A program made the position numbers and the translations under genes. From Bimuria novae-zelandiae CBS 107.79 (lineage: Eukaryota; Ascomycota; Dothideomycetes; Pleosporales; Didymosphaeriaceae), in the NCBI GenBank assembly GCA_010015655.1, contig ML976673.1:642435-689651 (forward strand): a stretch of 47,217 bases of DNA. Direction: 5' to 3'. Below the pieces are notes generated by a model. The model had not been told where the DNA came from. It did not search any database and worked only from the letters and a program-made list of their open reading frames with translations. This document shows, piece after piece, positions 34,720 to 44,922 of the stretch (positions within the stretch are counted from its first letter, which is position 1; every line of letters begins with the position of its first letter).

Positions 34720-36863
34720 AGAGCTTTATTAATAGTTTCTTACCTTCTTAGTTACGGATGCGAGTGCCTAAACTTTTAATTTAAATTAATTTTTTCGCCA
34801 GGGCTAGTTTAACCCTATTTTTTTATATTTAGGTTAGGCCAAGAATTAGGTCGTACAACCCATTATTAGGTAAAACGTATAATTATATTAATTTTATATA
34901 GCTATTAATATTTATTTCTAATTAGACTATTTCGCGTACGAAGAGTCGCATGCCTCTAATACTAATAGTTTCTTATAGATAGGGTAGGTTCTTACGCTGT
35001 AGGTAGGCTTTCGTTATAAGTTTTTTTAATATAAATTTAAAGATTAAATAACCCGAATTAATTATTATTAATATAAACATAATGTTATTAATAGGCAAGT
35101 GTACTATTACTAGTATTAAGTCTAGCTATAGTTTTTAAAAGTTATTAAAACTTATCTTCTACCCTTTTCCTACTTTTACCTCTTAGTAGTAACTATTGCT
35201 AAGAGGACCTAGTTTTCTAAATTAGTAAAAGCTATATTAAACTGTTTATTAAAAGATCCTTTAGTAGTAGGTGCAGTAGCGCGAACTTATACTAGCTTTA
35301 TTATAGGTAAAAATTTACACTACTTTACGCGATGTCCCGTATCTCTATAATAGAAATAGGAACTATTCTTCTTACAGGTTTCTATTACCTCGCGCGACAC
35401 CCACGTGGCTCGTTTCTAGGTGTTGCTAGACCTGTGTCCTGTGGCTCTGTCTGTTGCTTAGTGTCTTCTATCTTGGCTTCGTCGGCCGGACATCCTTCTA
35501 GGGTTAGCTTAGGTAGGTTCCTAATCTATTTCGTCTGGCGCCCTGTTCTTAGCAGAAAACTTTAATAGCTATAATGTATTTTAGAAGAGGTTTTCTTTAA
35601 CCTTATTAACTCTCTTTTAGACCCCTTGCAGGTCCTAATTATTATCTATATTCATTATAATTATTTAGTCCTGTAAGTCCTTGCGGAGGCTCTAAAGGTA
35701 TAGGTTTTTTAAGATCTTTTAACTATACTCTTTAGCTTTTATAGCATAGTTATTAAAGTTAAGGTTAAAGTCACGAAGCTTCTAGTTCCCTTATTATATT
35801 ATAAGTAAGTGGTTACGCGCGATTTCTTTTGCTAGGTAGTTATAAAAGTTATAGTCTAGTAGCTCTTAGAGGTTAGCTTTAGTGTATCTTAGGTAGTAGT
35901 CTAGGTATATAATTCCTACCATCGCTGCACGTCCTGTTAATTAACTAATAATATATTTAGGTATATTTCTAAGGTAGTCCCTATTCTCTAGGAGTTTATA
36001 TCGCATTATTATCCTAAAGTAGTAGTAATCCTGTTATTTGCTATTAAAGTAGGCTAAGTTAAAGATTTTAGGGTAGTAGCTTCTTCCTTAGTTTAAGACA
36101 AGCTTTACTATTAATCTCTTTAGTAGCTCTATCTATTAGTCTACTTCTAATAGCTAATTTGTACTTCTTATCTTTTAAGAGTATTATTATATTATTAGGG
36201 GTTCTTAGCGCTCCTTTACTATTTCTTTAGTTAGTCCTCTTACTTTTTATAGTAGAGTCTAAAGGGTATTTTAGAGGTTAACGAGTGCTTTAACCTTGCT
36301 TAGGAATTATTATATTTTATTCTTATTAACTCTTAACATCTAGAGTTTAGTTATAAATAAGGAGGCTATCCTTTTATTTCCCTAGCTATTACTTTTTTAT
36401 AAGCTAATAGCTTGCTGCGTATAATCGTTCGCGCTAAGACGTAGACTTTTAGTAAAAGGTCTTATTCTTATTTCTATAACTTCTTTATTTAGTAAAGATA
36501 GTCTTGCTAGCGTTAAGTGTCTGTTAGGACTCCTTCTTAATTACTTGCTAGGGAGGGTTTTATCTCCTTATAGGTCTAGGCGTCGCCTTTATAGTATCTA
36601 TCTACGTAAGTTTTTTAACTTCGTGTGCTGCTTTATAGCTTTAGTTTATAATTATATTTAAAATTTACTTATCCTGCGACGGGTAAAAGTAATTAAATTT
36701 AATATAAGGGGCTAGGTGCTTAAGAAGCTAAAGATGCTAAAAAAATACTTATAAATTTAATAAAAAGTCTAAAGTTAAGCTTTAGGCGTCGAACTTATAT
36801 ATCTAGGGTTCGCATAACCGAGGGTTAAGGATCCGAGGCAACAACTGGGCGTAGCCCATTACA
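34720..36863 (-). mobile_element. Gypsy-3, block 1 (5' part): gag, protease and probable 5' LTR start
   Basis: Read on the - strand, gag extends over about 36700-35300 and ends in a zinc knuckle near 35300-35370 where the pattern RDTGHRVKQC survives but two Cys codons now read Tyr (TGT to TAT). The protease region follows to 34720. At the right edge, TGTAATGGGC on the - strand (36863 leftward) could be the LTR start; it includes a GGGC/GCCC hairpin. No second LTR copy is left for comparison, so the LTR call is tentative. The + strand ORF at 35332-35565 is a shadow frame. Confidence 0.65.
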
Positions 36864-36869
36864 AAAACT

Positions 36870-38465
36870 ATATATATACTTTGCTATAGTAATTTATATA
36901 GGGGTCTATCGGGAGCCTTCGCTAGAGGAATATTAAAGCCAGCTCTATAACAACGCGCCTATTTACTTAGTTAATAACTTTATATCGCGCTTGCTATGGG
37001 AGCAACTAGATTAATATATATACTATATAGAGGTAGAGTAGAGCTTTAAGTCGCCATTTAGCCGTGTCTGGGACCTAAGCGAGGTTATACGAAGACGCAC
37101 GCTAGAGCTCTAGAAGCCTAAGAAACACCTCTACGTTAATAAGGCTATTATAAGGTTTACTAGCTAAGCTACTAAAGTTATTATAATTAAAATAAAACCT
37201 ATACTTAAGGGGTATAAGATATAGTGCCTAGTAAATAATAGAGTCGTTCTAAACTAGCTATTTTATGCCCGGGGCTAAGGGCGAGGTCCTGTTAACTTAC
37301 CTAAACCTACTAATCAGGTAGTAAAGTCTCTTACTACTATAGAGTTAGTCCCTGTTACTCTCGTACTTACTATTAACGCTTAAGGCCATCGTCTCTTTCC
37401 GCCGAATCGCTATATTATGTGGGATAATAATCTCTTTAATACTATACCTATACTTAAGTACCTTCGCTAACACGGCGTAGGGTGCGCGGGGATAGTTAGG
37501 ACGACTAGAATAGTAACGAAGGAGATATTTAAAGAGATAGCTCGCGCTAAACTTTAAGTAAAAGCTCCTACTATTTAGACGCGCGCGCGTAAGAAGCTAT
37601 TAAAGGAGGTATTTAATAGTAATTTTATGCGTATTAAAACGCAACATATAGTAAAGTTATACTAGGGAGACACCTACTAGATCTTATTAGTAAGTAAATA
37701 AGTTCTATAAGCTACTTAGAGAGATAATTAGGTTATCCTTTTTACTTTTACTATTACTAAGCGTAAGTTTATCCTTTTAACTTTATGCTAAGACGTACTA
37801 ATAAGATTTACTACTTAGTAACTTAGGTTATTATAAAGCTCCACTAACGCTCTAAGATAGCTTAAAATAATAAGAAAATACTTAATAAGGCATTTAGTAA
37901 GGAGTCTATTAAGTTACTAGGCATCCCTTAGATAATAGATAACTATAATTATTATAAAAGTAAGATAGATCGCTTTAATTAGGCGAAGAGCTACTACTCT
38001 ATATAGTAAGTTAAGAGATAGACGTAGCGCCCTCTCCTCTACTTCTACTTAACTTAGCGCTTAATAACTGCTATAGATTCTTATCCTACTCGTCCCTAAA
38101 GTTAGCTAAAAAGGGCAGTTACAAGAAGTTTATATATAAGCTTATAAAATAGCTATTTTAACGTAGGGAGAGACTCTGCGCAGGAGCAAGGAAAAGGTAA
38201 AGCCTTAATAAGGTAATTAGTAGTAATCCTTAGGATCATGGCTCGCCGGTAAGACTATACGGAGAGTCGAAGACCTGTGCTGCTTATGCTGAAAATGGGC
38301 GTACAGGGCATAGATTAATGGCAAATAGAACACCTCTAAGCGCGATTTCTAGTAATTCAAAGCGCCCCAAGCGTACTCCGAGGATCACGTATGGGTGTAG
38401 GCTTTACAAGATCCCTCTATGTAGGCTAGAAGTTAACACTAACTGCTAGGAGGCTCATCTCCGCC
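36870..38465 (+). pseudogene. PiggyBac-like (DDE_Tnp_1_7) transposase relic
   Basis: The + strand reads as a piggyBac-type transposase when stops are ignored. An N-terminal region near 36900-37090 leads into a catalytic-domain block near 37130-37260 (LYVNKAIIRFT, then KIKPILKGYKI). The first catalytic Asp there, normally in a V-D-E-A context, is now Asn. A second motif near 37420-37440 (MWDNNLF) keeps its Asp, followed by RQHGVGCAG-like sequence and a QRDNQVILFTF block near 37720. The C-terminal Cys-rich finger is recognisable at 38380-38460 (TYGCRLYKIPLC), with one Cys changed to Tyr and a Trp to stop. Frames shift between blocks. I could not define terminal repeats or a TTAA pair. Confidence 0.72.
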
Positions 38466-38892
38466 GCGCTAGAGTTATTAAGTTAATAGACACGTTTATA
38501 AGCTCTATTATTAAGTAGTTTAAAGTAAGCTATCTTAAAACCCTTAGAAATAATGTCTCTATATCAATCTACGTACGAAGTTCATCTATCTTGGTGTTTA
38601 TGCAGCCAAGAAGCTTACCTCCGATTGGTCAACATTAGGTGGTCCGTGAGCGGCAGACGTTGGCGGTGCATGGGATAAGGCGTTCCCAACGGGGCGAACG
38701 GCACCGCACGTACTATACAAGTTATCGCAGATGATCCACCAGTAACATTCTCGTCTCTCAGACTCGCGACCCTGGTGTGCGAATGTAGACCCTCGTCAGC
38801 ACCATGGGTCAACACTGACACTTCCAGCTCTATCCGCTGACACTTCTCCCGTTCAGCCAACTGGGCGCCAAGTAGGACTTGGATAGGGCACT
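38466..38892. other. Junction between repeat DNA and gene island, no gene
   Basis: RIP-type AT-rich sequence ends near 38590 and normal composition resumes. The - strand frame at 38615-38896 overlaps the transporter stop codon, has no recognisable domain, and is more likely 3' UTR or flank. Confidence 0.5.
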
Positions 38893-40742
38893 TCACACTG
38901 CCGCATCGCCCTGGGGTCTGGGCTGCGATTCCCTCTTCAACGCCTCCTTAATGTTAATCCACGGCATTGCGACGCTGACGATAGTCGCGACGCCCCACAA
39001 GGCGATGATGAAAATGAAAGTCACCTTCAAGCCGTCCATGTATGATTCGACGATGCCCGGCAGCAATTCGGGTGGGAACACCTTCCTGATGTCCGTTGCA
39101 CCGACGGCGAGTACCTGCACCGGATTCACTTCAGGCACCTTCTTCACCAGCGAAGCGATCAACTTGTTGCTGAAGGCTGTCTGCGCGGCGCTGACGCCCA
39201 GCGCGCCACCCATCGTTTGGAAAAACATAATCAGCGCCGTCGTCGTAGGTATGTCTTCTTCCTTGGCGAGCGCTTGTGAAGCCATGACGGGGACTTGGAA
39301 CCCCAGTCCGACTGTCAGCCCAATGAAGACCTGGTAGCCAATCCACTCGCCGCTGCTGGAGTCGACCTCAAGCGTGTATATCAGGCCGGCGGCGACGGTG
39401 GCGAGCGCAGAGCCGACGACCATATATATGGCGAACTGGCCGAGCGCCGAGATCAAAATCCCGCCGACTATGACGGCAAGCACTGGGTGCGGAGTGTGGT
39501 TAGCTATATGGGCCCGAAAGGCAGACGACCAAGCTTTGAACTTACTCTGTGCAATGATCAGGGCGAGATTGCGGATGCCACTCTGCTCCGCAGACGTCGC
39601 TAGCACGGCCTGGAAATAGATGGGGATGTAGTAGAGGAGGATGAAGAATCCAGCACCAAGGCTGTATCCGTCAGAATGATCCCTAAGCCGTACAGTGGAG
39701 CAGGGGTCACAACTTACAAGAACGTGTACGCCGAGCCGGCCCAGATATGCCTCTGCTTCAGCAGGTTGGGCGCCAGCAGGGCCCGTTCTCCTTGCCAATA
39801 CTCAACGCCCAAGAAAACGATAAGTAGCAACACAAAGCCGATAATGGTCCCGATGACCTCGGAATCACCCCAAGATTTCGCGGTACCGCCCCATTGGAGC
39901 GCCAGGAGAAAAGACGTGATAGAAGCCAAGATGAAAAACGCGCCTGGCAGGTCCATGTGCAGTGCCTTTTCCGTCAGGGTGAGTGATCCTTTGTACTTTG
40001 ATGACTTCGGTGTCACGAAGAAGAAGATGATGATTCCTGCCGAGAGTCCGCCGATGGGCAGGTTGATGTAGAAGCACCATCGCCACGAAGGGCCATCAGT
40101 GAAGGCACCGCCGAGGAGCGGGCCAATGACACTTGAGATACCAAATGTCGCGCCCATTATTCCACCGAATGCAGGGCGCTGATGCGGGGGCACGGCGAAA
40201 GCGACGATCGAGTACGAGCCAGCCATGATGCCAGCGGCACCGACGCCCGTGATCGCTCGGCCGACGATAAGTGCCACGCTATTTGGCGCGACAGCTTTAT
40301 AAAGTCAGCAAAGGTATCTCTGCAATTCCAGTAACGGACACCTACCGCAGATCAAGCTTCCCACTTCAAACCAGAAGATAGAGGCCAGAAAAACATATTT
40401 GAGGTTGAAAAACTTGTAGACCTTGCCCCAAGTCGCTTGGAAGGCAGCCATAGCGAGGAAGAATGCCGAGCCATACCAACCCACATCGTCTAGGCTGTGG
40501 AATTGGTCCGTGATGCGGGGGATGGCGGTACCGAGGATGGTCATGTCCAGCGAAGCTAGGAACATGCCCAGGACAAGCGCGATGACAATGGACACGAGCC
40601 GCCAGGAGCTTGGGAATCCCTCATCGCCGGAAGGCTTCTCGTTCTCGATTGGCTGCTCGAGGCTGGCTTCATGGTCGGACTTTTCCGTGTCGGCCAACGG
40701 GCCTCGCTCGGATCCCGGAGGGGATGCCTTTTCAGACGCCAT
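38893..40742 (-). CDS. MFS multidrug/toxin efflux transporter (DHA2-like, 14-TM type)
   Basis: Spliced CDS: complement of 38893-39482, 39546-39661, 39718-40294 and 40346-40742, giving 559 amino acids. Introns of 63, 56 and 51 nt have GT..AG ends (GTAAGT, GTAAGT, GTAGGT); the first listed contains a GCTAAC branch site and is a multiple of three, so it could be misread as coding. The cytoplasmic N-terminus is hydrophilic and acidic. TM1 ends in [14 protein letters not shown], the DHA2 signature. [14 protein letters not shown] matches MFS motif B and [14 protein letters not shown] matches motif [14 protein letters not shown] segment is typical of fungal proton-antiport efflux pumps. It would act in the plasma membrane or vacuole; the substrate cannot be deduced. 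It is divergent from the flavin oxidoreductase gene and lacks RIP changes. Confidence 0.9.
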
Positions 40743-41559
40743 AACAGATGGGCTACGGAGGAGAAATTAGGGACAATTTGCAGTATTGGTTGCTAGAATT
40801 TAACAGGATCCAAGCTGCTGCGAAGCAATTGAGACTTGGGGTTTTCAAGGGCAATTGGACGCGCCTGCCCATATGTATGCTGCCGTGTTTGGTCCGCATT
40901 TGCGGACGAATTTTGACAGGCAATCGCTGATTAATGAGGGGGCCAACGACTCTTAGAAGCAATCTCATGTGGGAAGGCACGAGAAAGAAATTTGGAAAGC
41001 ATTGGCGGACGTCCGTTGGAGGGAGCAGCTTTCACCACCATTTGTGCACGGGCCATCGGATCTCCGGTGCTGTCGCAGCTGCACCCATCGTATTGTTCCT
41101 GCTGCTCTCTCAACTTGAACGCTGTCAGCCTCGGAACTCCGCGATTGCAGCTCATCTTTACATAAGCCCCGCTCTGCTGTACCGTCGCGTTGCGCCCTAT
41201 CGGCATGACGATCTGCGTACTGCCCATGGACAAGGCTACATCACGTGATCAGCAGTTGCCATCCACATATCCTGCAGAGTATACGAGAGCCGATCCTGAC
41301 ACTTTCGCACCACACCACGGTAAGTGGTTAACCGCAGATGCCGTCCACAGCCAGAGGAGAGAACCGAAGTGTGCTACTCCGCTGGACGCTGCGGTTCTCA
41401 ATGGCACCCCGACCCGTTAGCACCACCATTTTGGCGGCATCCTGGACAGACTGCCAGTCGCGAATATAAAGCACGACTCCAAGGTGTTTCTCTCACCGAA
41501 AAAATCGCTCATCGCATCTTCCTACCAATCACTGTCCAACTTACTCAAGTTTCGCAATA
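40743..41559. promoter_or_regulatory. Shared divergent promoter region of transporter and oxidoreductase
   Basis: This 817-bp gap separates the two start codons. A TATA-like box (TATAAA, 41465-41470) lies about 90 bp before the oxidoreductase ATG, followed by pyrimidine-rich sequence and CCAATCACTG near 41525. No clear TATA is seen on the transporter side. Several CGG-type triplets occur but no convincing paired regulator site. Short frames on both strands have no recognisable content. Confidence 0.5.
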
Positions 41560-43036
41560 ATGGCCGTTCCAAAGGGTGACGCATCCAAGCTCTTTGAGCC
41601 CTTGAAGATTGCAAATGGTGAGATTGAGTTAAAGCATCGCATTGTGCATGCTCCCATGACTAGATTCAGAGCCGCTCCTCTCAACCCCAACGCCACGCTC
41701 GAAAAGCCAAACCGCGTGTGGATCCCCGATGAACACCAAGCCGCCTACTATAGCCAGCGTGCCACCAACGGTGGCCTCATGGTGACCGAGGCTCTGCCCA
41801 TCAGTCTCCAGGTATGCACTATGTTAGATCCACTTTGATTAGCGCATTGACACGGCAAACAGGCTTGCGGCGTCCCTGGTATCCCTGCCATTTTCCACCC
41901 TGCTCATGTTCCTGCATGGCGCAGTGTTACCGATGCTGTGCACGCCAAGGGTGCGTACATATACGCGCAACTGTGGCACGAAGGACGTGCAACGATGGAA
42001 CCCTACAGCGGCGTGCCATCTGTCTCTGCTTCATCGGTCCCTTGGCACGATGCGGAAGCCCGCGCAATTGGGCTTCCTTCTGGTTTCACAGAGCCTCCAA
42101 AGTATATCGACTACACCTCAGAGACTCTGACTGTGGCTGGCATCAAGGACATCATTGAAGACTTCGGCAAAGCGGCCAAGTTGGCGATTGATGCTGGGTT
42201 TGATGGCGTCGAATTCCATTGCGGACTGGGCTATCTCCCAGATCAATTTCTGAACTCGAACACCAACCTGCGAACGGACGACTATGGTGGAAGCGTTGAG
42301 AAGAGGACCAGATTCCCGCTCGAGGTTATGGAGAAGTTGGTTGAGACAGTCGGCGCGAGTCGTGTTTCGATCCGACTGAGCCCATTCGGGTTGCTCAATG
42401 GAATGTACGGCGAGCAGCGGGTGGAGACGCACACCCATCTGTGTGAGCAGATCAAGCGCAAATTTCCTCAGCTTTCGTACATGTCGGTCGTCGAGCCGGT
42501 AAGTTACATGTGGAATCCCTTGCTTCAATGGATCCGCTGACGTGCCCAGCGCTTTGACCAGTTCCTCTCGTTTGCAGAGAAAGAAGAGGTCATCCGGTCG
42601 TGGGGCATGGATCCCGAGACGGTCAACCTACAGTGGATCCGAAACATCATGGGCGACACACCACTATTCTCGGCCGGCGGCTGGAACGATAAGAACTGCT
42701 GGGGCGTCGTCGAGCGCGGAGACTACGATGGATTCGTCATGGGCCGGTACTTTATTAGCAACCCGGATCTCGTGTCGAGGCTTTGGAATCAGCGGGAATT
42801 GGCGGGGTACGACCGCGTCACCTGTGAGTAACTCTGGGGTTCAAGATGCCTGCTCGTTATTCCTTTCATGGCTCCAAACATCCAGCACATTACTGACGTT
42901 TGACCTAGTCTACATCTTCCCGGCCGGGCAGCGACACGCCGGATATACGGACGTGCCGACGTGGGAGGAACAGCAGAAAGAAGAGGGCAAGGGAGTAGCC
43001 AGTGTCGAGGTCGAGGAGATCAAGCTCGCGGGCTAG
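41560..43036 (+). CDS. Old Yellow Enzyme family NAD(P)H:flavin oxidoreductase
   Basis: Exons 41560-41811, 41863-42498, 42550-42823 and 42909-43036 give 429 amino acids. Introns of 51, 51 and 85 nt begin GTATGC, GTAAGT and GTGAGT and end AG, and all phases join. It is an FMN-binding TIM-barrel ene-reductase. The N-terminal HAPMTRFRA holds the conserved Thr; YAQLWHEGRAT is the flavin-site strand. DGVEFHCGLGYLPDQFLN and RTDDYGGSVEKRTRF are family signatures, and GFVMGRYFISNPDLV is the phosphate-binding end. In the substrate-binding H-x-x-N motif the His is present but the Asn is Leu (HCGL); the following Tyr is kept. It could reduce activated C=C bonds of a xenobiotic or metabolite. It is divergently paired with the efflux transporter. 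Confidence 0.92.
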
Positions 43037-43354
43037 GATGGGTGCGCTGCATGGATGGCGGGAGCTAAGGTCGGGGCTGTTCGTGGGATCGTGTGGGATG
43101 GAGCTGAATGGGTGACGGTGCCTACCTTAGACCTAGATAGGCGGCTACGTCATGCAAATCCTTACTCGGCAGACCAGCCCAAACCCTCGTACCTCTACCA
43201 ATAGCATTCACCTCTACCTTCGAAATGTATACCTTCTTTCAACCCAATATCCAACAATGCGGCTGGCGCAGGAGGCAAACACCACCTGGGCGCGGGCTCG
43301 CCAGCATGACGTGCTCATCGGCCGCCGACCGATGAGATTGACGTGCATCTGTTA
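43037..43354. other. Intergenic, 3' flank of oxidoreductase gene
   Basis: No gene is seen. Sequence is of normal composition up to the TA (43353-43354) where the Tc1-like element begins. Confidence 0.5.
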
Positions 43355-43540
43355 TATGCAGAAATCCGCGAAAGTCTTGGCGCGCATTGGCAACCCCCTC
43401 AGTTTTGTATGGGAGCTCGGAAGTGGCGTATGTACCGCGTCGACAGCCCACGCATGCCCTATATAGTGGTAAGTTTTTTTTTGAGACTGTAGAGCAGCAT
43501 ATAAAACGCGTATACTGACTTCTTTTAGTGTTGTAGTTGC
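43355..43540 (+). repeat. Left long terminal inverted repeat with embedded TATA box
   Basis: It aligns with the reverse complement of 46513-46707 with small gaps, with strong identity over GCAGAAATCCGCGAAAGTC, TTTTGTATGGGAGCTCGGAA and GTCGACAGCCCACG. It contains TATAAA at 43500-43505, 50 bp before the transposase ATG (43550), and ends ten bases short of that ATG. Confidence 0.85.
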
Positions 43541-43549
43541 AGAACCGCC

Positions 43550-44668
43550 ATGTGTCGTGCCCATGGTGTCTCTGCCCGCCACCCACGCCAACCACCGCCT
43601 GTTCGAGGCCCTCAGTATACCGATCGTGGCCTCTCCTTGCGCACACGCCTTAATATACACCGATTTCTGCAGCTTGGCTGGCACCCTGAGGCAATAGCAG
43701 CTCGTGAGCACTGCTCCCGTACTGCGGTTGGTAATGTGGCGTAAAACCTAAGGGAGTACGGCAGCGTTTAAAGGCCCATTCAAGGCCAGCTTAGACGCCC
43801 TGGGAAGATTATTGTTAACGATAAAAAGGCTCTTTTTAACTAGCTTATACGTTCTAGGTAGTTGTACTAGGATAAAATTATGTATTAGCTCTAGATTAAG
43901 CGCGGCTGCTTTATTAACTAGTCTATAGTCTCCCGATATATAAAGAAGATAGACTAGAACTAGCGGAGCTTGCGGCCCTTCTCTATTAATTAGAACAAGG
44001 ATTTATAGCAAGCGTATTGCGTACGGATGGGTCGCTTTGCGCAGGAGGATTTAGTGTTTATTAATAAGTTAATATTTAATAAAAAGAGTGGCTGGCGGCA
44101 TAAGGCGTACGGACCCGTTAGCCATAAGAGTTGTTATACTTAGGATATAAAAAGAGGCTTAACTTAGGCTATATTGCCAGCGTATACGGTGGAGAACGGC
44201 TACTTGCCTTGTACAAGAATAAAAGAAGGCTACTATAACTATAAGTAGTTTATTAAGTAGATTAAGGCTTAACTTATACTTATTTTACGCTACTTTTACG
44301 GTCTACGCCCGCTAGTAATTATAATAAATAATATCTTTATTTATACTAACGACGAGGTTCGCTATATACTTAAGCAGGCTAGTTACGTTATTTAGTATTT
44401 ACTACTATATTCGCCTAATTATAACTTAATTAAGCTTACCTTCTTAGTGTTAAAGGCTTGGATCCGGCGTAACTACGTGTACATGAGACAGCGGTTTGGG
44501 CGTAGTGGTTTTAGAGACTTCTTGAGGGCAGCGGTGAGGGAGAGTAAGTGCGATAGGTTTGCAAGAAAGCACTTTAAGTACGCCGCTAGCAGCTTATATA
44601 TCGAACAAGAGGTCCTTGAGCGCGTACAGAGAGAGCTAAGGGACAAGCTGGCCTTTAACTGGGAGTAG
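43550..44668 (+). pseudogene. Tc1/mariner-like DDE transposase, RIP-broken
   Basis: One frame from ATG 43550 to 44668 (372 residues), the usual family length. The N-terminus carries a helix-turn-helix (RTRLNIHRFLQLGWHPEAIAAREH then SRTAV). The catalytic domain is recognisable but dead. The first Asp block reads FINKLIFNKKSGWRHKAYGP (Asp to Asn), the second VIIINNIFIY (Asp to Asn), and the third YSPNYNLIKLTF (Asp and Glu to Asn and Lys), all explained by TpG-to-TpA. About 18 stops occur, nearly all in 43740-44400. The clean C-terminus (44447-44668) is Arg/Lys-rich. There are no frameshifts. The gap 44669-44922 between the convergent genes has no gene. Confidence 0.85.
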
Positions 44669-44922
44669 TAGTAGTAGAATACGTATGCAGCTGATAGTAG
44701 GTTTTCCAGAAAGTGTTTCTACTATACTATAGCTCCTTCTTACACGTCCTTGTCATACAGACTAGCAAGGCTCGCCGTCGTTTAAAAGACTAGTTTAAAC
44801 TTGCGCAGATTATTAATAAAATACTAAATAATTTTATCTTTTAGCTTAAAGTCGCGTATAGCAATAGAATAGAGCTCTCTACTAGGCTTAGATATTTAAT
44901 AAAGATCACTAATTATCTACCG

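Noticed and set aside
38615..38896. 93-residue - strand ORF beside the transporter
   Set aside because: It overlaps the transporter end in another frame and has no recognisable content; more likely 3' UTR.
39546..39661. Reading the 63-nt intron (39483-39545) as coding, since it is in frame and stop-free
   Set aside because: It would insert 21 polar residues into a membrane segment, and it has GTAAGT, a GCTAAC branch site and CAG acceptor.
38590..43300. Secondary-metabolite gene cluster or Starship cargo
   Set aside because: No polyketide/peptide synthase, terpene cyclase or regulator, and no tyrosine-recombinase captain gene, is visible in the window.
44447..44668. Independent small gene
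   Set aside because: It is in frame with and forms the C-terminus of the Tc1-like transposase starting at 43550.
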